64,000 nt of DNA from Telluria mixta (GCF_029223865.1 NZ_CP119520.1:6448001-6512000), one strand, 5' to 3'. Positions 31,366 through 38,984 are shown, numbered from the stretch's first letter. The notes: generated from the letters alone by a model not told the origin. Translations and numbers: made by a program.

Positions 31366-31381
31366 AAAGTGATATCACTTT
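31366..31381. promoter_or_regulatory. Perfect 16-bp palindrome, candidate operator of the SPFH/RHH pair
   Basis: AAAGTGATATCACTTT is fully self-complementary and lies between the SPFH start codon and tRNA-Arg copy 3, in the likely promoter region of the pair. A related half-site, AGGTGATC, follows on the same strand. Binding by the co-encoded RHH protein is an inference. Confidence 0.55.
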
Positions 31382-31415
31382 AGGATCACCTTTCCGGTTT
31401 GTCAAGCATACGATT

Positions 31416-31443
31416 TTGTCATTCGCGGCAGGCCTGCTATAAT
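31416..31443 (+). promoter_or_regulatory. Sigma-70 promoter of tRNA-Arg copy 3
   Basis: TTGTCA and TATAAT are 16 bases apart, followed by the same GC-rich discriminator as at copies 2 and 5. Confidence 0.85.
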
Positions 31444-31455
31444 GCGTGCCTCGGG

Positions 31456-31532
31456 GCGGCTGTAGCTCAGCTGGATAGAGTACTTGGCTACGAACCAAGG
31501 GGTCGTGGGTTCGATTCCTGCCAGCCGCACCA
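31456..31532 (+). tRNA. tRNA-Arg (ACG), copy 3 of 5
   Basis: Identical in all 77 bases to the other copies, with anticodon ACG and encoded CCA. One extra G precedes the acceptor stem compared with copies 2 and 5. Confidence 0.97.
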
Positions 31533-31541
31533 ACTCATACG

Positions 31542-31571
31542 AAAGGCCAGATCGCAAGATCTGGCCTTTTT
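31542..31571 (+). terminator. Terminator of tRNA-Arg copy 3
   Basis: The same twelve-base stem with GCAA loop and T-run as at copy 2. Confidence 0.92.
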
Positions 31572-31900
31572 CTTTGCTCGCGATGAATAGCTCATGAAGC
31601 GCTTTGCGATCATGGGCGCCGTTGCGCGGCGTTACTGGCTTTTCCGTTTTCCTTCCCTTCCGGTCGATCGCTCTGCTCAGTTCGCTCAGGCATCCCATTT
31701 GCATACCTGCAGCCTCGTTGCGGCTGCACGTGCGAGAAATAAATCTTCTCCTGAAAACGATTGATTCGCTAAATCATTTCGACTTTCCGTACGTCAGTTG
31801 ATTGCTGTCAATGTTTTCTGTCGAAGATCTTTACATTGCCCGTTTTTAACCAAAAGTTTCTGCCTCCACTCCGCTATGAAATCGAAAAATGGAATCTCTT
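31572..31900. other. AT-richer intergenic stretch before the PEP-CTERM gene
   Basis: About 330 bp without a supported gene. It is clearly AT-richer than the surrounding sequence and contains a small GCAGCC/GGCTGC hairpin. Activator sites for the sigma-54 promoter just downstream would be expected here, but I cannot name one. Confidence 0.4.
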
Positions 31901-31916
31901 TGGCACGCTTATTGCG
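31901..31916 (+). promoter_or_regulatory. Sigma-54 promoter of the PEP-CTERM gene
   Basis: TGGCACG, four bases, then TTGCG matches the RpoN -24/-12 consensus without mismatch. It lies 47 bp before the start codon, leaving a leader of roughly 35 bases. PEP-CTERM genes controlled by RpoN with the PrsK/PrsR two-component system are known in Zoogloea-like betaproteobacteria. Confidence 0.82.
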
Positions 31917-31962
31917 CCGATAAAAGGTGCAATACCCTTTCATCTGAAACCAGGGAGAAATC

Positions 31963-32601
31963 ATGTTTCATAAAAAACTCGTTAAAGCGTCCGCGGTCTG
32001 CGCGATCCTGTTCGCCACACAAGGTGCTTATGCCGCTGTCGAATCGTGCTCGGGCACGACGCCCGGCGGTGCTACCTACGATATTTCCGGCAAAGTCAGT
32101 AATTCTACGAACTGCGCAATTCTCTCGCCGATCAACGCCAACGACAACGACAACCTCGGTCTTATCAATACCACTGCCTTCTTCGGCATTTCGGACTGGC
32201 AGTTCGGCGGCAAGTACGACAACCTGGATCCGTCGGGCGGCGACGACCTGTCGGCCCTGTTCGACTTCACGGGCGACTCCATGTCGGGGACATATGCCTA
32301 TGTCGGCGGCACGCCCCTGCCGTCGGACGTGATGCTTGTCTTCAAGGACGGTGCCAATACCAACCTGGTCGCATATCTGTTGAATTCGACGCTCAGCGGC
32401 ACGTACGCGTCGCCATTCACGAATCCGCCTTTCCCGTTGGGCCAACCCAGCGTCAAGGATATCTCCCACATTTCGGTCTATTACCGGCCGGGCGAAGACG
32501 ACGGTTCGGGCGACCCGACCGGCAACGTTCCGGAACCTGCCACGCTCGCCCTCGTGGGCCTGGGATTGCTGGGAATCGGCAAAATGCGCCGCAAAAGCTG
32601 A
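31963..32601 (+). CDS. PEP-CTERM sorting-domain protein
   Basis: A 212-residue exported protein with a signal peptide ending GAYAAVES and a Ser/Thr/Gly/Asn-rich beta-type body with no recognised enzyme domain. Its C-terminal sorting signal is NVPEPATLALVGLGLLGIG followed by KMRRKS. That signal is cut by EpsH/exosortase and the product is presented at the surface or in the matrix during exopolysaccharide production. GGGAGA precedes the ATG. Expression is probably driven by the sigma-54 promoter upstream, and a terminator follows directly. Confidence 0.9.
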   Translation: MFHKKLVKASAVCAILFATQGAYAAVESCSGTTPGGATYDISGKVSNSTNCAILSPINANDNDNLGLINTTAFFGISDWQFGGKYDNLDPSGGDDLSALFDFTGDSMSGTYAYVGGTPLPSDVMLVFKDGANTNLVAYLLNSTLSGTYASPFTNPPFPLGQPSVKDISHISVYYRPGEDDGSGDPTGNVPEPATLALVGLGLLGIGKMRRKS

Positions 32602-32633
32602 TCGCTGACTGCTGCATTTCACGCTCATTTTAA

Positions 32634-32661
32634 AAGCCCACTTTGCGGTGGGCTTTTTTTA
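32634..32661 (+). terminator. Rho-independent terminator after the PEP-CTERM gene
   Basis: Arms AAGCCCAC and GTGGGCTT with a six-base loop are followed by a T-run. Confidence 0.9.
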
Positions 32662-32904
32662 TTCGCAATTCATAAAACCCTTCTTGATTTAACTGCAAGT
32701 CACTTTACCGATTATTAATCGTTTCGTATTTTCCGACTTTGTTTTTATCCGCACCAATCGCTTGACATCATTATCACAACCGTTTCCACATCGATAATGA
32801 ACTGTTGCGGCCACGCAATTAATTCCGACCTCCTCAATATTTTATTTCCAGTCGGCAGTACATTTACCTCGGGAAAGCGTTATGATTTCCCGAAACAGCT
32901 GAAC
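32662..32904. other. AT-rich intergenic region, likely promoter of the riboswitch transcript
   Basis: About 240 bp of markedly AT-rich DNA with no supported coding frame. A TTGACA sequence lies at 32762, but I see no good -10 box at standard spacing. Transcription of the downstream riboswitch leader must start in this stretch. Confidence 0.4.
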
Positions 32905-33000
32905 GCTGCTTATTGAAAAGGGCAAAGCCCGCGAAAGCGGGTGACGCAAAGTCAACGGTCTAACGAGCTTCGGCTCCATGACGGCAGGACTGCCAGATGC
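32905..33000 (+). ncRNA. c-di-GMP-I (GEMM) riboswitch in the subtilase leader
   Basis: The segment contains the landmarks of the class I c-di-GMP aptamer in order. They are AGGGCAAAG, a GAAA-capped stem (CCCGC-GAAA-GCGGG), the invariant TGACGCAAAG, a TCTAAC tetraloop-receptor element, a stem GAGC-TTCG-GCTC, and the closing GACGGCAGGACTGCC. It ends about 87 bases before the subtilase ATG in the same orientation. The expression platform is uncertain: a 12-base palindrome CTGTCGCGACAG at 33024 and a short T-run at 33062 are the only visible candidates. Secreted proteases and surface proteins are typical targets of this riboswitch class. Confidence 0.86.
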
Positions 33001-33086
33001 CAGCTTTCGAACCAGGCCCCCGCCTGTCGCGACAGAGCGCCACTGCGCACGATCCTGCACATTTTTAACTCAAGGATTCGTACGCG

Positions 33087-34862
33087 ATGAAATCCGTTTC
33101 TTCCTCCCTCCGCCTGCTCCCGCTGCTCGTTGCAGCCACGCTCTCCGCTGTTGCCGCCCAATCCGCCGTCGCCGCGCAAGACGCGGGTTATGCGCGCGGC
33201 CGCATCCTGATCGAGGCGCGTCCAGGCCTGTCGGATGCCGCACTGGACCGCATCCTCAAGGAACACGGCGGCAAGCGCCGCAAGATCGGCCAGAGCCGCA
33301 TGCAGATCGTCGACCTGCCGGCCAATGCGTCGGAAGTGGCCGTCGTCGCGAAACTGGCGCGCCGTCCGGAGCTGAAATTCGCGGAACTCGACCGCATCGT
33401 GCCCGCCACGCTGGCCGTCACCGACCCGTATGCGGGCAGCGAGTGGCACCTGAACAAGATCGGCGCGACGAGCGCCTGGGACAGCTCCCTCGGCCGCGGC
33501 GTGACGATCGCCGTGCTGGACTCGGGCGTCAACGTCAACCACCCCGACCTCAAGGACCGCATCGTCGCCGGGTACAACATCTACAGCGGCAACACGGACG
33601 TGACGGACGTCTGCGGGCACGGTACCGCCGTCGCCGGCTCGGCTGCCGCCACCAGCAACAACGCGGCCGGCGTGGCCGGCATCGCGGGTGCGGCTGCCAT
33701 CATGCCGCTGCGCATCGCCTACACCGACAGCACCGGTTGCCACGCCTACTTCAGCACGATCGCAAGCGGCCTCACGTACGCGGCCGACCACGGTGCCCGG
33801 ATCGCGAACATCAGCTACAGCGGCGTCGCGGGCAGCTCGTCGATCCTGAGCGCGGCACGCTACATGAAGAGCAAGGGCGGTCTCGTGTTCGTTTCCGCCG
33901 GCAATAACAACGTGGACGAGAACGTGGTGCCCGATCCGGCGCTCGTCGTCGTCTCCGCCACCGACAGCAACGACGCCAAGGCCAGCTTCTCGAGCTGGGG
34001 CAGCTTCGTCACCATCGCGGCGCCCGGCACGAACATCTGGACGACGAACAATTCCCTCGGCTATTCGGCGTGGAACGGCACGTCGTTCTCGGCCCCGGTC
34101 ACGGCCGGCGTCGCCGCGCTGATGATGGCGGCCCGTCCGGACCTGGGCGGCGACACGATCCAGTCGCTGCTGTACTCGACGGCCATCGACCTCGGCGCGG
34201 CCGGCCGCGACCCGGTGTTCGGCTACGGCCGCGTGGACGCCGCCGCCGCCCTGCGCGCCACCGTGGCCTACCAGCCGCCGGTCGACACGACGGCGCCGCT
34301 CGCATCGATCGCCGCGCCGCTGGCGAACAGCTCGGTGTCGGGCCTCGTCGGCGTCTCCGTCAATGCCAGCGACAACGTGGGCGTGGCGCGTGTCGACCTG
34401 GTCGTCAACGGTACCGTGGTCGCCACCGATACCGCCGCGCCGTACAGCTTCAGCTGGGACTCGACCGGCGTCGCCAACGGCATGGCCAGCGTGGTCGCCG
34501 TCGCCTATGACGCTGCGGGTAACGCCGGCCAGTCCGCCGCCGTCGCCGTCAACGTCGCCAACAGTGTGACGACGGTCAGCAAGGACACGACGCCGCCTGC
34601 CGTCGCCATCGGCAACCCGGTGGCGGGCACCGTCAGCGGCAACGTCTCGGTCTCGGTGAACGCGTCGGACAACGCGGGTGCCGCGGGCATCACGACCGTG
34701 ATCGCCATCGACGGGCAGACGAAGGCCCAGGGCACGGGCGGTACGCTCGGCTATAACTGGAACACCCGCAAGGTGGCGGCCGGCCAGCACACCATCACCG
34801 CCACGGCGCGTGATGCCGCGGGCAATACGAGCAGCACGTCGGTCACCGTGACGACGAAGTGA
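33087..34862 (+). CDS. Secreted S8 (subtilisin-like) serine protease with two Ig-like domains
   Basis: A 591-residue exported protease. It has a signal peptide (about 1-29), an inhibitor-like propeptide (RGRILIEARPGLSDAAL to about 100) and an S8 catalytic domain. The triad is Asp near 143 in AVLDSGV, His near 177 in CGHGTAVAGS and Ser near 333 in NGTSFSAPV. Two C-terminal Ig-like repeats follow, each opening with DTTPP or DTTAP and ending in YDAAGNAG or RDAAGNTS. No PEP-CTERM signal is present, so secretion into the medium is likely. The leader carries a probable c-di-GMP-I riboswitch, so the enzyme should respond to the biofilm/motility second messenger. Confidence 0.94.
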   Translation: MKSVSSSLRLLPLLVAATLSAVAAQSAVAAQDAGYARGRILIEARPGLSDAALDRILKEHGGKRRKIGQSRMQIVDLPANASEVAVVAKLARRPELKFAELDRIVPATLAVTDPYAGSEWHLNKIGATSAWDSSLGRGVTIAVLDSGVNVNHPDLKDRIVAGYNIYSGNTDVTDVCGHGTAVAGSAAATSNNAAGVAGIAGAAAIMPLRIAYTDSTGCHAYFSTIASGLTYAADHGARIANISYSGVAGSSSILSAARYMKSKGGLVFVSAGNNNVDENVVPDPALVVVSATDSNDAKASFSSWGSFVTIAAPGTNIWTTNNSLGYSAWNGTSFSAPVTAGVAALMMAARPDLGGDTIQSLLYSTAIDLGAAGRDPVFGYGRVDAAAALRATVAYQPPVDTTAPLASIAAPLANSSVSGLVGVSVNASDNVGVARVDLVVNGTVVATDTAAPYSFSWDSTGVANGMASVVAVAYDAAGNAGQSAAVAVNVANSVTTVSKDTTPPAVAIGNPVAGTVSGNVSVSVNASDNAGAAGITTVIAIDGQTKAQGTGGTLGYNWNTRKVAAGQHTITATARDAAGNTSSTSVTVTTK

Positions 34863-34870
34863 TCTCGCAT

Positions 34871-34898
34871 TTGCCAAAAGGAAAAAGTCGGCTATAAT
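34871..34898 (+). promoter_or_regulatory. Sigma-70 promoter of tRNA-Arg copy 4
   Basis: TTGCCA and TATAAT are 16 bases apart. The -35 box begins 9 bases after the subtilase stop codon. Confidence 0.85.
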
Positions 34899-34909
34899 GC
34901 CGGCCTCGG

Positions 34910-34986
34910 GCGGCTGTAGCTCAGCTGGATAGAGTACTTGGCTACGAACCAAGGGGTCGTGGGTTCGATTCCTGCCAGCCGCACCA
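34910..34986 (+). tRNA. tRNA-Arg (ACG), copy 4 of 5
   Basis: Identical in all 77 bases to the other copies, with anticodon ACG and encoded CCA. Only 120 bp separate it from copy 5, with no gene between. Confidence 0.97.
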
Positions 34987-34995
34987 ACTTATACG

Positions 34996-35025
34996 AAAGG
35001 CCAGATCGCAAGATCTGGCCTTTTT
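34996..35025 (+). terminator. Terminator of tRNA-Arg copy 4
   Basis: The same twelve-base stem with GCAA loop and T-run as at copies 2, 3 and 5. Confidence 0.92.
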
Positions 35026-35067
35026 CTTTGGCTTCGCGGATTTCAGTCGAACATGCACCATTACCCT

Positions 35068-35095
35068 TTGCGAAACCACATTTCGCCGCTATAAT
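35068..35095 (+). promoter_or_regulatory. Sigma-70 promoter of tRNA-Arg copy 5
   Basis: TTGCGA and TATAAT are 16 bases apart, followed by the GC-rich discriminator shared with copies 2 and 3. Confidence 0.83.
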
Positions 35096-35106
35096 GCGTG
35101 CCTCGG

Positions 35107-35183
35107 GCGGCTGTAGCTCAGCTGGATAGAGTACTTGGCTACGAACCAAGGGGTCGTGGGTTCGATTCCTGCCAGCCGCACCA
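35107..35183 (+). tRNA. tRNA-Arg (ACG), copy 5 of 5
   Basis: Identical in all 77 bases to the other copies, with anticodon ACG and encoded CCA. It closes the tRNA-Arg series. Confidence 0.97.
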
Positions 35184-35192
35184 ACTCATACG

Positions 35193-35223
35193 AAAGGCCA
35201 GATCGCAAGATCTGGCCTTTTTT
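35193..35223 (+). terminator. Terminator of tRNA-Arg copy 5
   Basis: The same twelve-base stem with GCAA loop as at copies 2-4, with a longer T-run. Confidence 0.92.
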
Positions 35224-35594
35224 ATTGCCGCGTTCCGCCTCCCTCTTCCCTCAGCCGTATCGCCCCGCGGTGTTCCCGCTCGCCCAATGGCTGTTTGCAA
35301 ACAGAAAAAACTCAGCGGCGGATTTTCTCGCGTCTTTACGTAGGAGTGAGCCTACAAATACTATGCAATATGGCTCATTTCCACCCTTCGCAGATACCAG
35401 ACACACCATCTCCTCTATGAAGAGCGGGTTAAAAACGCCTCCGATCAGCAAATATTTACGTTCAGCATCTTTCCCCGAAGAAGCGCACACTTCGGTGATT
35501 TTTCGTGCGTTTTATCGATGATTTGATACGATGAAGTTCCCCGATTCTTGAAAACCAAGCTGCAGGACGCGGCTGTTTCTTTGCGAGGTAAGAA
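35224..35594. other. AT-richer intergenic region upstream of the FxDxF PEP-CTERM gene
   Basis: About 370 bp without a supported gene. It contains short inverted segments, for example TAGGAGTGAGCCTA, and a low-GC core. A weak GG-N10-GC arrangement near 35571 is too close to the start codon to be a convincing sigma-54 promoter. The promoter of the next gene should lie here. Confidence 0.4.
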
Positions 35595-36146
35595 ATGAAA
35601 AAATCACTGATTGCTGCTGTTGCGTTAGCCTCTGCGTCGTTCGTTTCCACCGCTGCCATGGCGGCCACCGTCGGCAACACCCCGCAGGTCCTCGACCTGA
35701 CCGACGGCGCCGGCTTCTTCGGCGATACGTTCGCAACGGGTAACAACGGCAACACGTTTGCCGACCGCTTCACCTTCTCCGTCGAAGGCACCACCGGCTG
35801 GAACCTCGACGCGATCATCTCGTCGGTGAGCCGCAGTGCCGACACCGGTCTCGACATTACCGGCGTGTCCCTGTACAGCGCCACCGGCGACACGCTGGTC
35901 TCGTCGGGCACATCGCTCCAGTCGGGCAACATCGACGTCTGGACGATCTCGAGCGACAACCTGGCCGCCGGCAACTACTACCTGCAAGTGAGCGGCAACC
36001 TGGTGTCCGACCAGGCCGCCAGCTTCGGTGGTGCAGTGTCGCTGGCTGCCCCGGTGCCGGAACCGGAAACCTACGGCATGATGCTGGCCGGCCTTGGCGT
36101 CGTGGGCTTCCTGGCTCGCCGTCGCAAGGCAGCCAAGCCGGCATAA
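35595..36146 (+). CDS. FxDxF-type PEP-CTERM protein
   Basis: A 183-residue exported protein with a signal peptide ending AAMAATVG. The FxDxF family motifs are visible (GFFGDTFATG and TFADRFTFSV) in a beta-rich body. The sorting signal is PVPEPETYGMMLAGLGVVGF followed by LARRRKAAKPA. It is a substrate for exosortase processing. GAGGTAAG precedes the ATG and a bidirectional-looking terminator follows. Its body is unrelated to the first PEP-CTERM protein, at 31963. Confidence 0.93.
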   Translation: MKKSLIAAVALASASFVSTAAMAATVGNTPQVLDLTDGAGFFGDTFATGNNGNTFADRFTFSVEGTTGWNLDAIISSVSRSADTGLDITGVSLYSATGDTLVSSGTSLQSGNIDVWTISSDNLAAGNYYLQVSGNLVSDQAASFGGAVSLAAPVPEPETYGMMLAGLGVVGFLARRRKAAKPA

Positions 36147-36168
36147 CGACCACCTTCGCATGAGTCGG

Positions 36169-36198
36169 GCGGAAGCGTACGCGCTTCCGCTTTTTTTT
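36169..36198 (+). terminator. Terminator shared by the PEP-CTERM gene and the convergent kinase gene
   Basis: Nine-base arms GCGGAAGCG and CGCTTCCGC are followed by eight T residues. It lies six bases before the stop codon of the kinase gene on the other strand. Confidence 0.92.
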
Positions 36199-36204
36199 CG
36201 ACTA

Positions 36205-38094
36205 TCAGGTACGCAGCTTCTTGATAATGCTGCGATTCCCCAGGATTTCCTCGATCTGTTCGAAGCGCACGGGCTTGACCATGTGGTGGTCGAAGCCGGC
36301 CTCGAACGCCAGCTGCCGGTCCTTTTCCTGGCCCCAGCCGGTGACGGCCACCATGACGGTCATCGTGCAGCACGACAGGTCGCGGATGCCCCGCGCCAGG
36401 TCGTAGCCGGACATCTGCGGCAAGCCGATGTCGAGGAACGCGTAATCCGGACAGAAGCGCTTGGCCGCGGCCAGCGCATCCGCGCCGTTATGCGTGATGA
36501 CGACGCTGTGCCCCATCGCCGTGAGCAGTGCGCCGATGCTGTTGACGAAGTCGACGTTGTCGTCGGCCAGCAGGATGCGGTAGGTTTCGGCGCTGATGAA
36601 CGACATGGGCGTCGGCTTCGCCGGCAGCTCCGGCTCGACGACGATCGGCAGCCGCACGACGAACTGGCTGCCGTGGCCGAGGCCCGCGCTGTGCGCCTCG
36701 ATGGAGCCGCCGTGCAGCTCGACCAGCTTGCGCGCCAGCGACAGCCCCACGCCCAGGCCGGCAACCGAACGCTCCAGCGTGGAATCCACCTGCACGAACA
36801 TCTCGAAGACGCTATCCAGCATGTCCGGCGCGATGCCGATGCCGGTGTCGGACACGACGAGGGTCAACGTGCGGTCGTCCACCGTCGCCCTCAGGCCCAC
36901 GCGGCCGCCGCGATTGGTGTATTTGGCGGCATTATTCAACAGGTTCGAGAGGATTTGCGCGAGGCGCGTCGCGTCGCCGTTCAGGAACACGGGGCGGTCC
37001 GGCAGGTCGATCGTCAGCTCGTGGCCATGCAGTTCGATGTATGGCCGCACGACTTCCAGGGCGTCGTTGACGACGGCCTTCAGCTCCACGCGGCCGCTCT
37101 TGATGGTGAATTTACCGGTGTTGATGCGCGAGACGTCCAGCAGGTCGTCGACGAGGCGCACCATCTGGCGCAGCTGGCGCTCCATGATGTCGGTGGCGCG
37201 CTGGGTGGCCTGGGCGTCGCCGCTGCGCAGGCGCAGGATGTCCAGGCCCGTGCGGATCGGCGCCAAGGGATTCCTCAGCTCGTGCGCCAGGGTGGCGAGG
37301 AATTCGTCCTTGCGGCGGTCGGCCAGGCGCAGCGCCTCCTCCGCCCGCTCGCGCACCTGCATCTCGTGCTCGAGGGTCGCGTTCGCTTCCTGCAGCGCGT
37401 GCGAGCGGCGGCCGATCTCGGCCAGCATGTCGTTGAAAGCAGCGACGAGCACGCCGATCTCGCCGCTGTCGTTCCCCGGCACGCGCAACGTGAAATCGCG
37501 CCGCTGCATGACCTGGCGCGCGACGTTCGTCACGGCTGCGAGCGGTCGCGTGATGGCGGCCTGCAGGCGCGAGGCAACGAGGCCCGCGATCAGCAGCGCC
37601 CCCAGCATCACGGCGCCGAGGATGGCGCCATAGCTGAACAGGCGGTCGACGAGGCCGTAGCGCGAGCGCAGGTACACCGTGCCGACCATCTCGCCGTTTT
37701 CCACGATGTTGCGGAACACGGCCACTTCGCCGCCCTCGATACGGTACCCGGACGGGGCCGGGCGCGCGGGAATCGCCTGGTTCGGCGCCGCCGCGTAGGT
37801 GGCGAAGCGCGTGCCGTCGCTCGTGTAGATCGCGGCCGCGAGGATCTGCGGACGAACGCGCAGCACGGCCAGGTTCTGGCGCGCCGTCTCTTCGTCGTTG
37901 AACGTGAGGGCCGGCGCCGTCACGCGCGCCATGATGTCGGCCTGGGTCATCAGGTCGTCCGTCCAGTAACGCTGGAACGCGCGCAGGTCGAACAGCAACA
38001 TGGCAACGGAAGCCGCGAGTAGCGCGACGAACGTCGTCGATACCGCCATCAGGATCAGTTTGCCGCGGACCGTGCCGCCGTCGCGCACCACCAT
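36205..38094 (-). CDS. Membrane hybrid histidine kinase (CHASE8-like, HAMP, HisKA, HATPase, REC)
   Basis: A protein of about 629 residues. It has a first helix (17-39), a periplasmic domain of CHASE8 type (about 40-150, RYWTDDLMTQADIMARVTAP), a second helix, HAMP, HisKA with the phospho-histidine in LAHELRNPLAP, a HATPase domain with DTGIGIAP and GLGVGLSLA, and a C-terminal receiver with DIGLPQMSG. The ATG at 38094 has AAAGGAG seven bases upstream and overlaps the stop of the YfiR-like gene, so the two are coupled. The periplasmic part matches what YfiR controls in YfiN-type cyclases, but the output here is a kinase. Confidence 0.9.
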   Translation of the reverse strand: MVVRDGGTVRGKLILMAVSTTFVALLAASVAMLLFDLRAFQRYWTDDLMTQADIMARVTAPALTFNDEETARQNLAVLRVRPQILAAAIYTSDGTRFATYAAAPNQAIPARPAPSGYRIEGGEVAVFRNIVENGEMVGTVYLRSRYGLVDRLFSYGAILGAVMLGALLIAGLVASRLQAAITRPLAAVTNVARQVMQRRDFTLRVPGNDSGEIGVLVAAFNDMLAEIGRRSHALQEANATLEHEMQVRERAEEALRLADRRKDEFLATLAHELRNPLAPIRTGLDILRLRSGDAQATQRATDIMERQLRQMVRLVDDLLDVSRINTGKFTIKSGRVELKAVVNDALEVVRPYIELHGHELTIDLPDRPVFLNGDATRLAQILSNLLNNAAKYTNRGGRVGLRATVDDRTLTLVVSDTGIGIAPDMLDSVFEMFVQVDSTLERSVAGLGVGLSLARKLVELHGGSIEAHSAGLGHGSQFVVRLPIVVEPELPAKPTPMSFISAETYRILLADDNVDFVNSIGALLTAMGHSVVITHNGADALAAAKRFCPDYAFLDIGLPQMSGYDLARGIRDLSCCTMTVMVAVTGWGQEKDRQLAFEAGFDHHMVKPVRFEQIEEILGNRSIIKKLRT

Positions 38095-38702
38095 CACTGC
38101 GCTCCTTTCTGCACCCGGTTCGCCACTGTCAGCAAGCGCGAACTCAGTTTGATGCCATTGCGTTCCGCCGCGTCGAGCGCGACATCGAAGCGGACGCGTT
38201 CGTCGACGATGCGGAAATTGATCACACTACCGACCTGCAAGCCGTTGTCGCTTTCGGTCACGACGAGCATCGCCCCCGTTGCCTGGTGCACGATGCGCGC
38301 GACGCGCTGCGGGTCGGTCCCGCCCACGAACAGCAGGTGCACGCGGGCGCCCGCGTCGCTCTCGCGCAGCTCGCGCACTTCGATCGCGCGGTTGTTGACG
38401 GTGCGCCCGGCCACCACGCGCGCCAGCTCGACGGCGAGGTCGTCGGCGCCGATCACGCCGATCGTCAGCGGCGCCGTCACGTCGGCAAACGCGCTCGCGG
38501 GAAAATCGGTATAGCCGAGGAATTTGTACAGGAAGGCCGCCTTCACCCGCCGCTCCAGCGGCACGCCGGCGATGGCGCTCTGCGCGCGCACCGGCGGCAG
38601 CAGGCCGATGCCGGCGCACAGCACGGCCAGCGAGGCCAGCGCCCAGCCGGAGAACGACCGGCGCAGGCCCGGATTCGTGGATGGCTTCAATTGACGATGC
38701 AT
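38094..38702 (-). CDS. YfiR-family (DUF4154) periplasmic regulator
   Basis: A 202-residue exported protein. The signal region FSGWALASLAVLCAGIGLLPPVRAQS is followed by the YfiR fold: RRVKAAFLYKFLGYTDFP at its start, FVGGTDPQRVARIV in the middle and INFRIVDERVRFDVAL near the end. YfiR proteins bind a partner's periplasmic domain and hold it inactive until envelope stress releases it. The start at 38702 places the signal peptide normally. The gene is coupled to the CHASE8-like hybrid kinase by a stop/start overlap. Confidence 0.9.
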   Translation of the reverse strand: MHRQLKPSTNPGLRRSFSGWALASLAVLCAGIGLLPPVRAQSAIAGVPLERRVKAAFLYKFLGYTDFPASAFADVTAPLTIGVIGADDLAVELARVVAGRTVNNRAIEVRELRESDAGARVHLLFVGGTDPQRVARIVHQATGAMLVVTESDNGLQVGSVINFRIVDERVRFDVALDAAERNGIKLSSRLLTVANRVQKGAQ

Positions 38703-38984
38703 CGGCCGGATGGCAAACCCTGGACTGGAAACGGTGGCAGGAAGCGCGTGGGCTTTCGGCGCCCTGCGGAACGGCCGGAAATGGACAATCCATGATAGCC
38801 GGGTATGGTCGACCATGGCAACGCGGCGCGCGCGGGCCACGTCCACGGGGATGGATGAACCGGAATGAACGTAACCGACAGCAAGGCGTCTTTAAACATT
38901 TTGCTATCGTAGAACATTTTCTCTGGTGCACCAAGAGTGACCCGATTCAAGCGTGCACGGCTGTGTCATATATAAAAGCAATGG

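Noticed and set aside
29454..35183. Regularly repeated identical 77-base units as a possible CRISPR or integron array
   Set aside because: Each unit folds as a perfect tRNA-Arg with promoter and terminator, and spacing is irregular (about 0.2-3.5 kb). No cas, integrase or attC-like sites are present.
35568..35586. GG-N10-GC sigma-54-like match before the FxDxF PEP-CTERM gene
   Set aside because: Only the -12 half fits well, and the predicted transcript start would coincide with the start codon.
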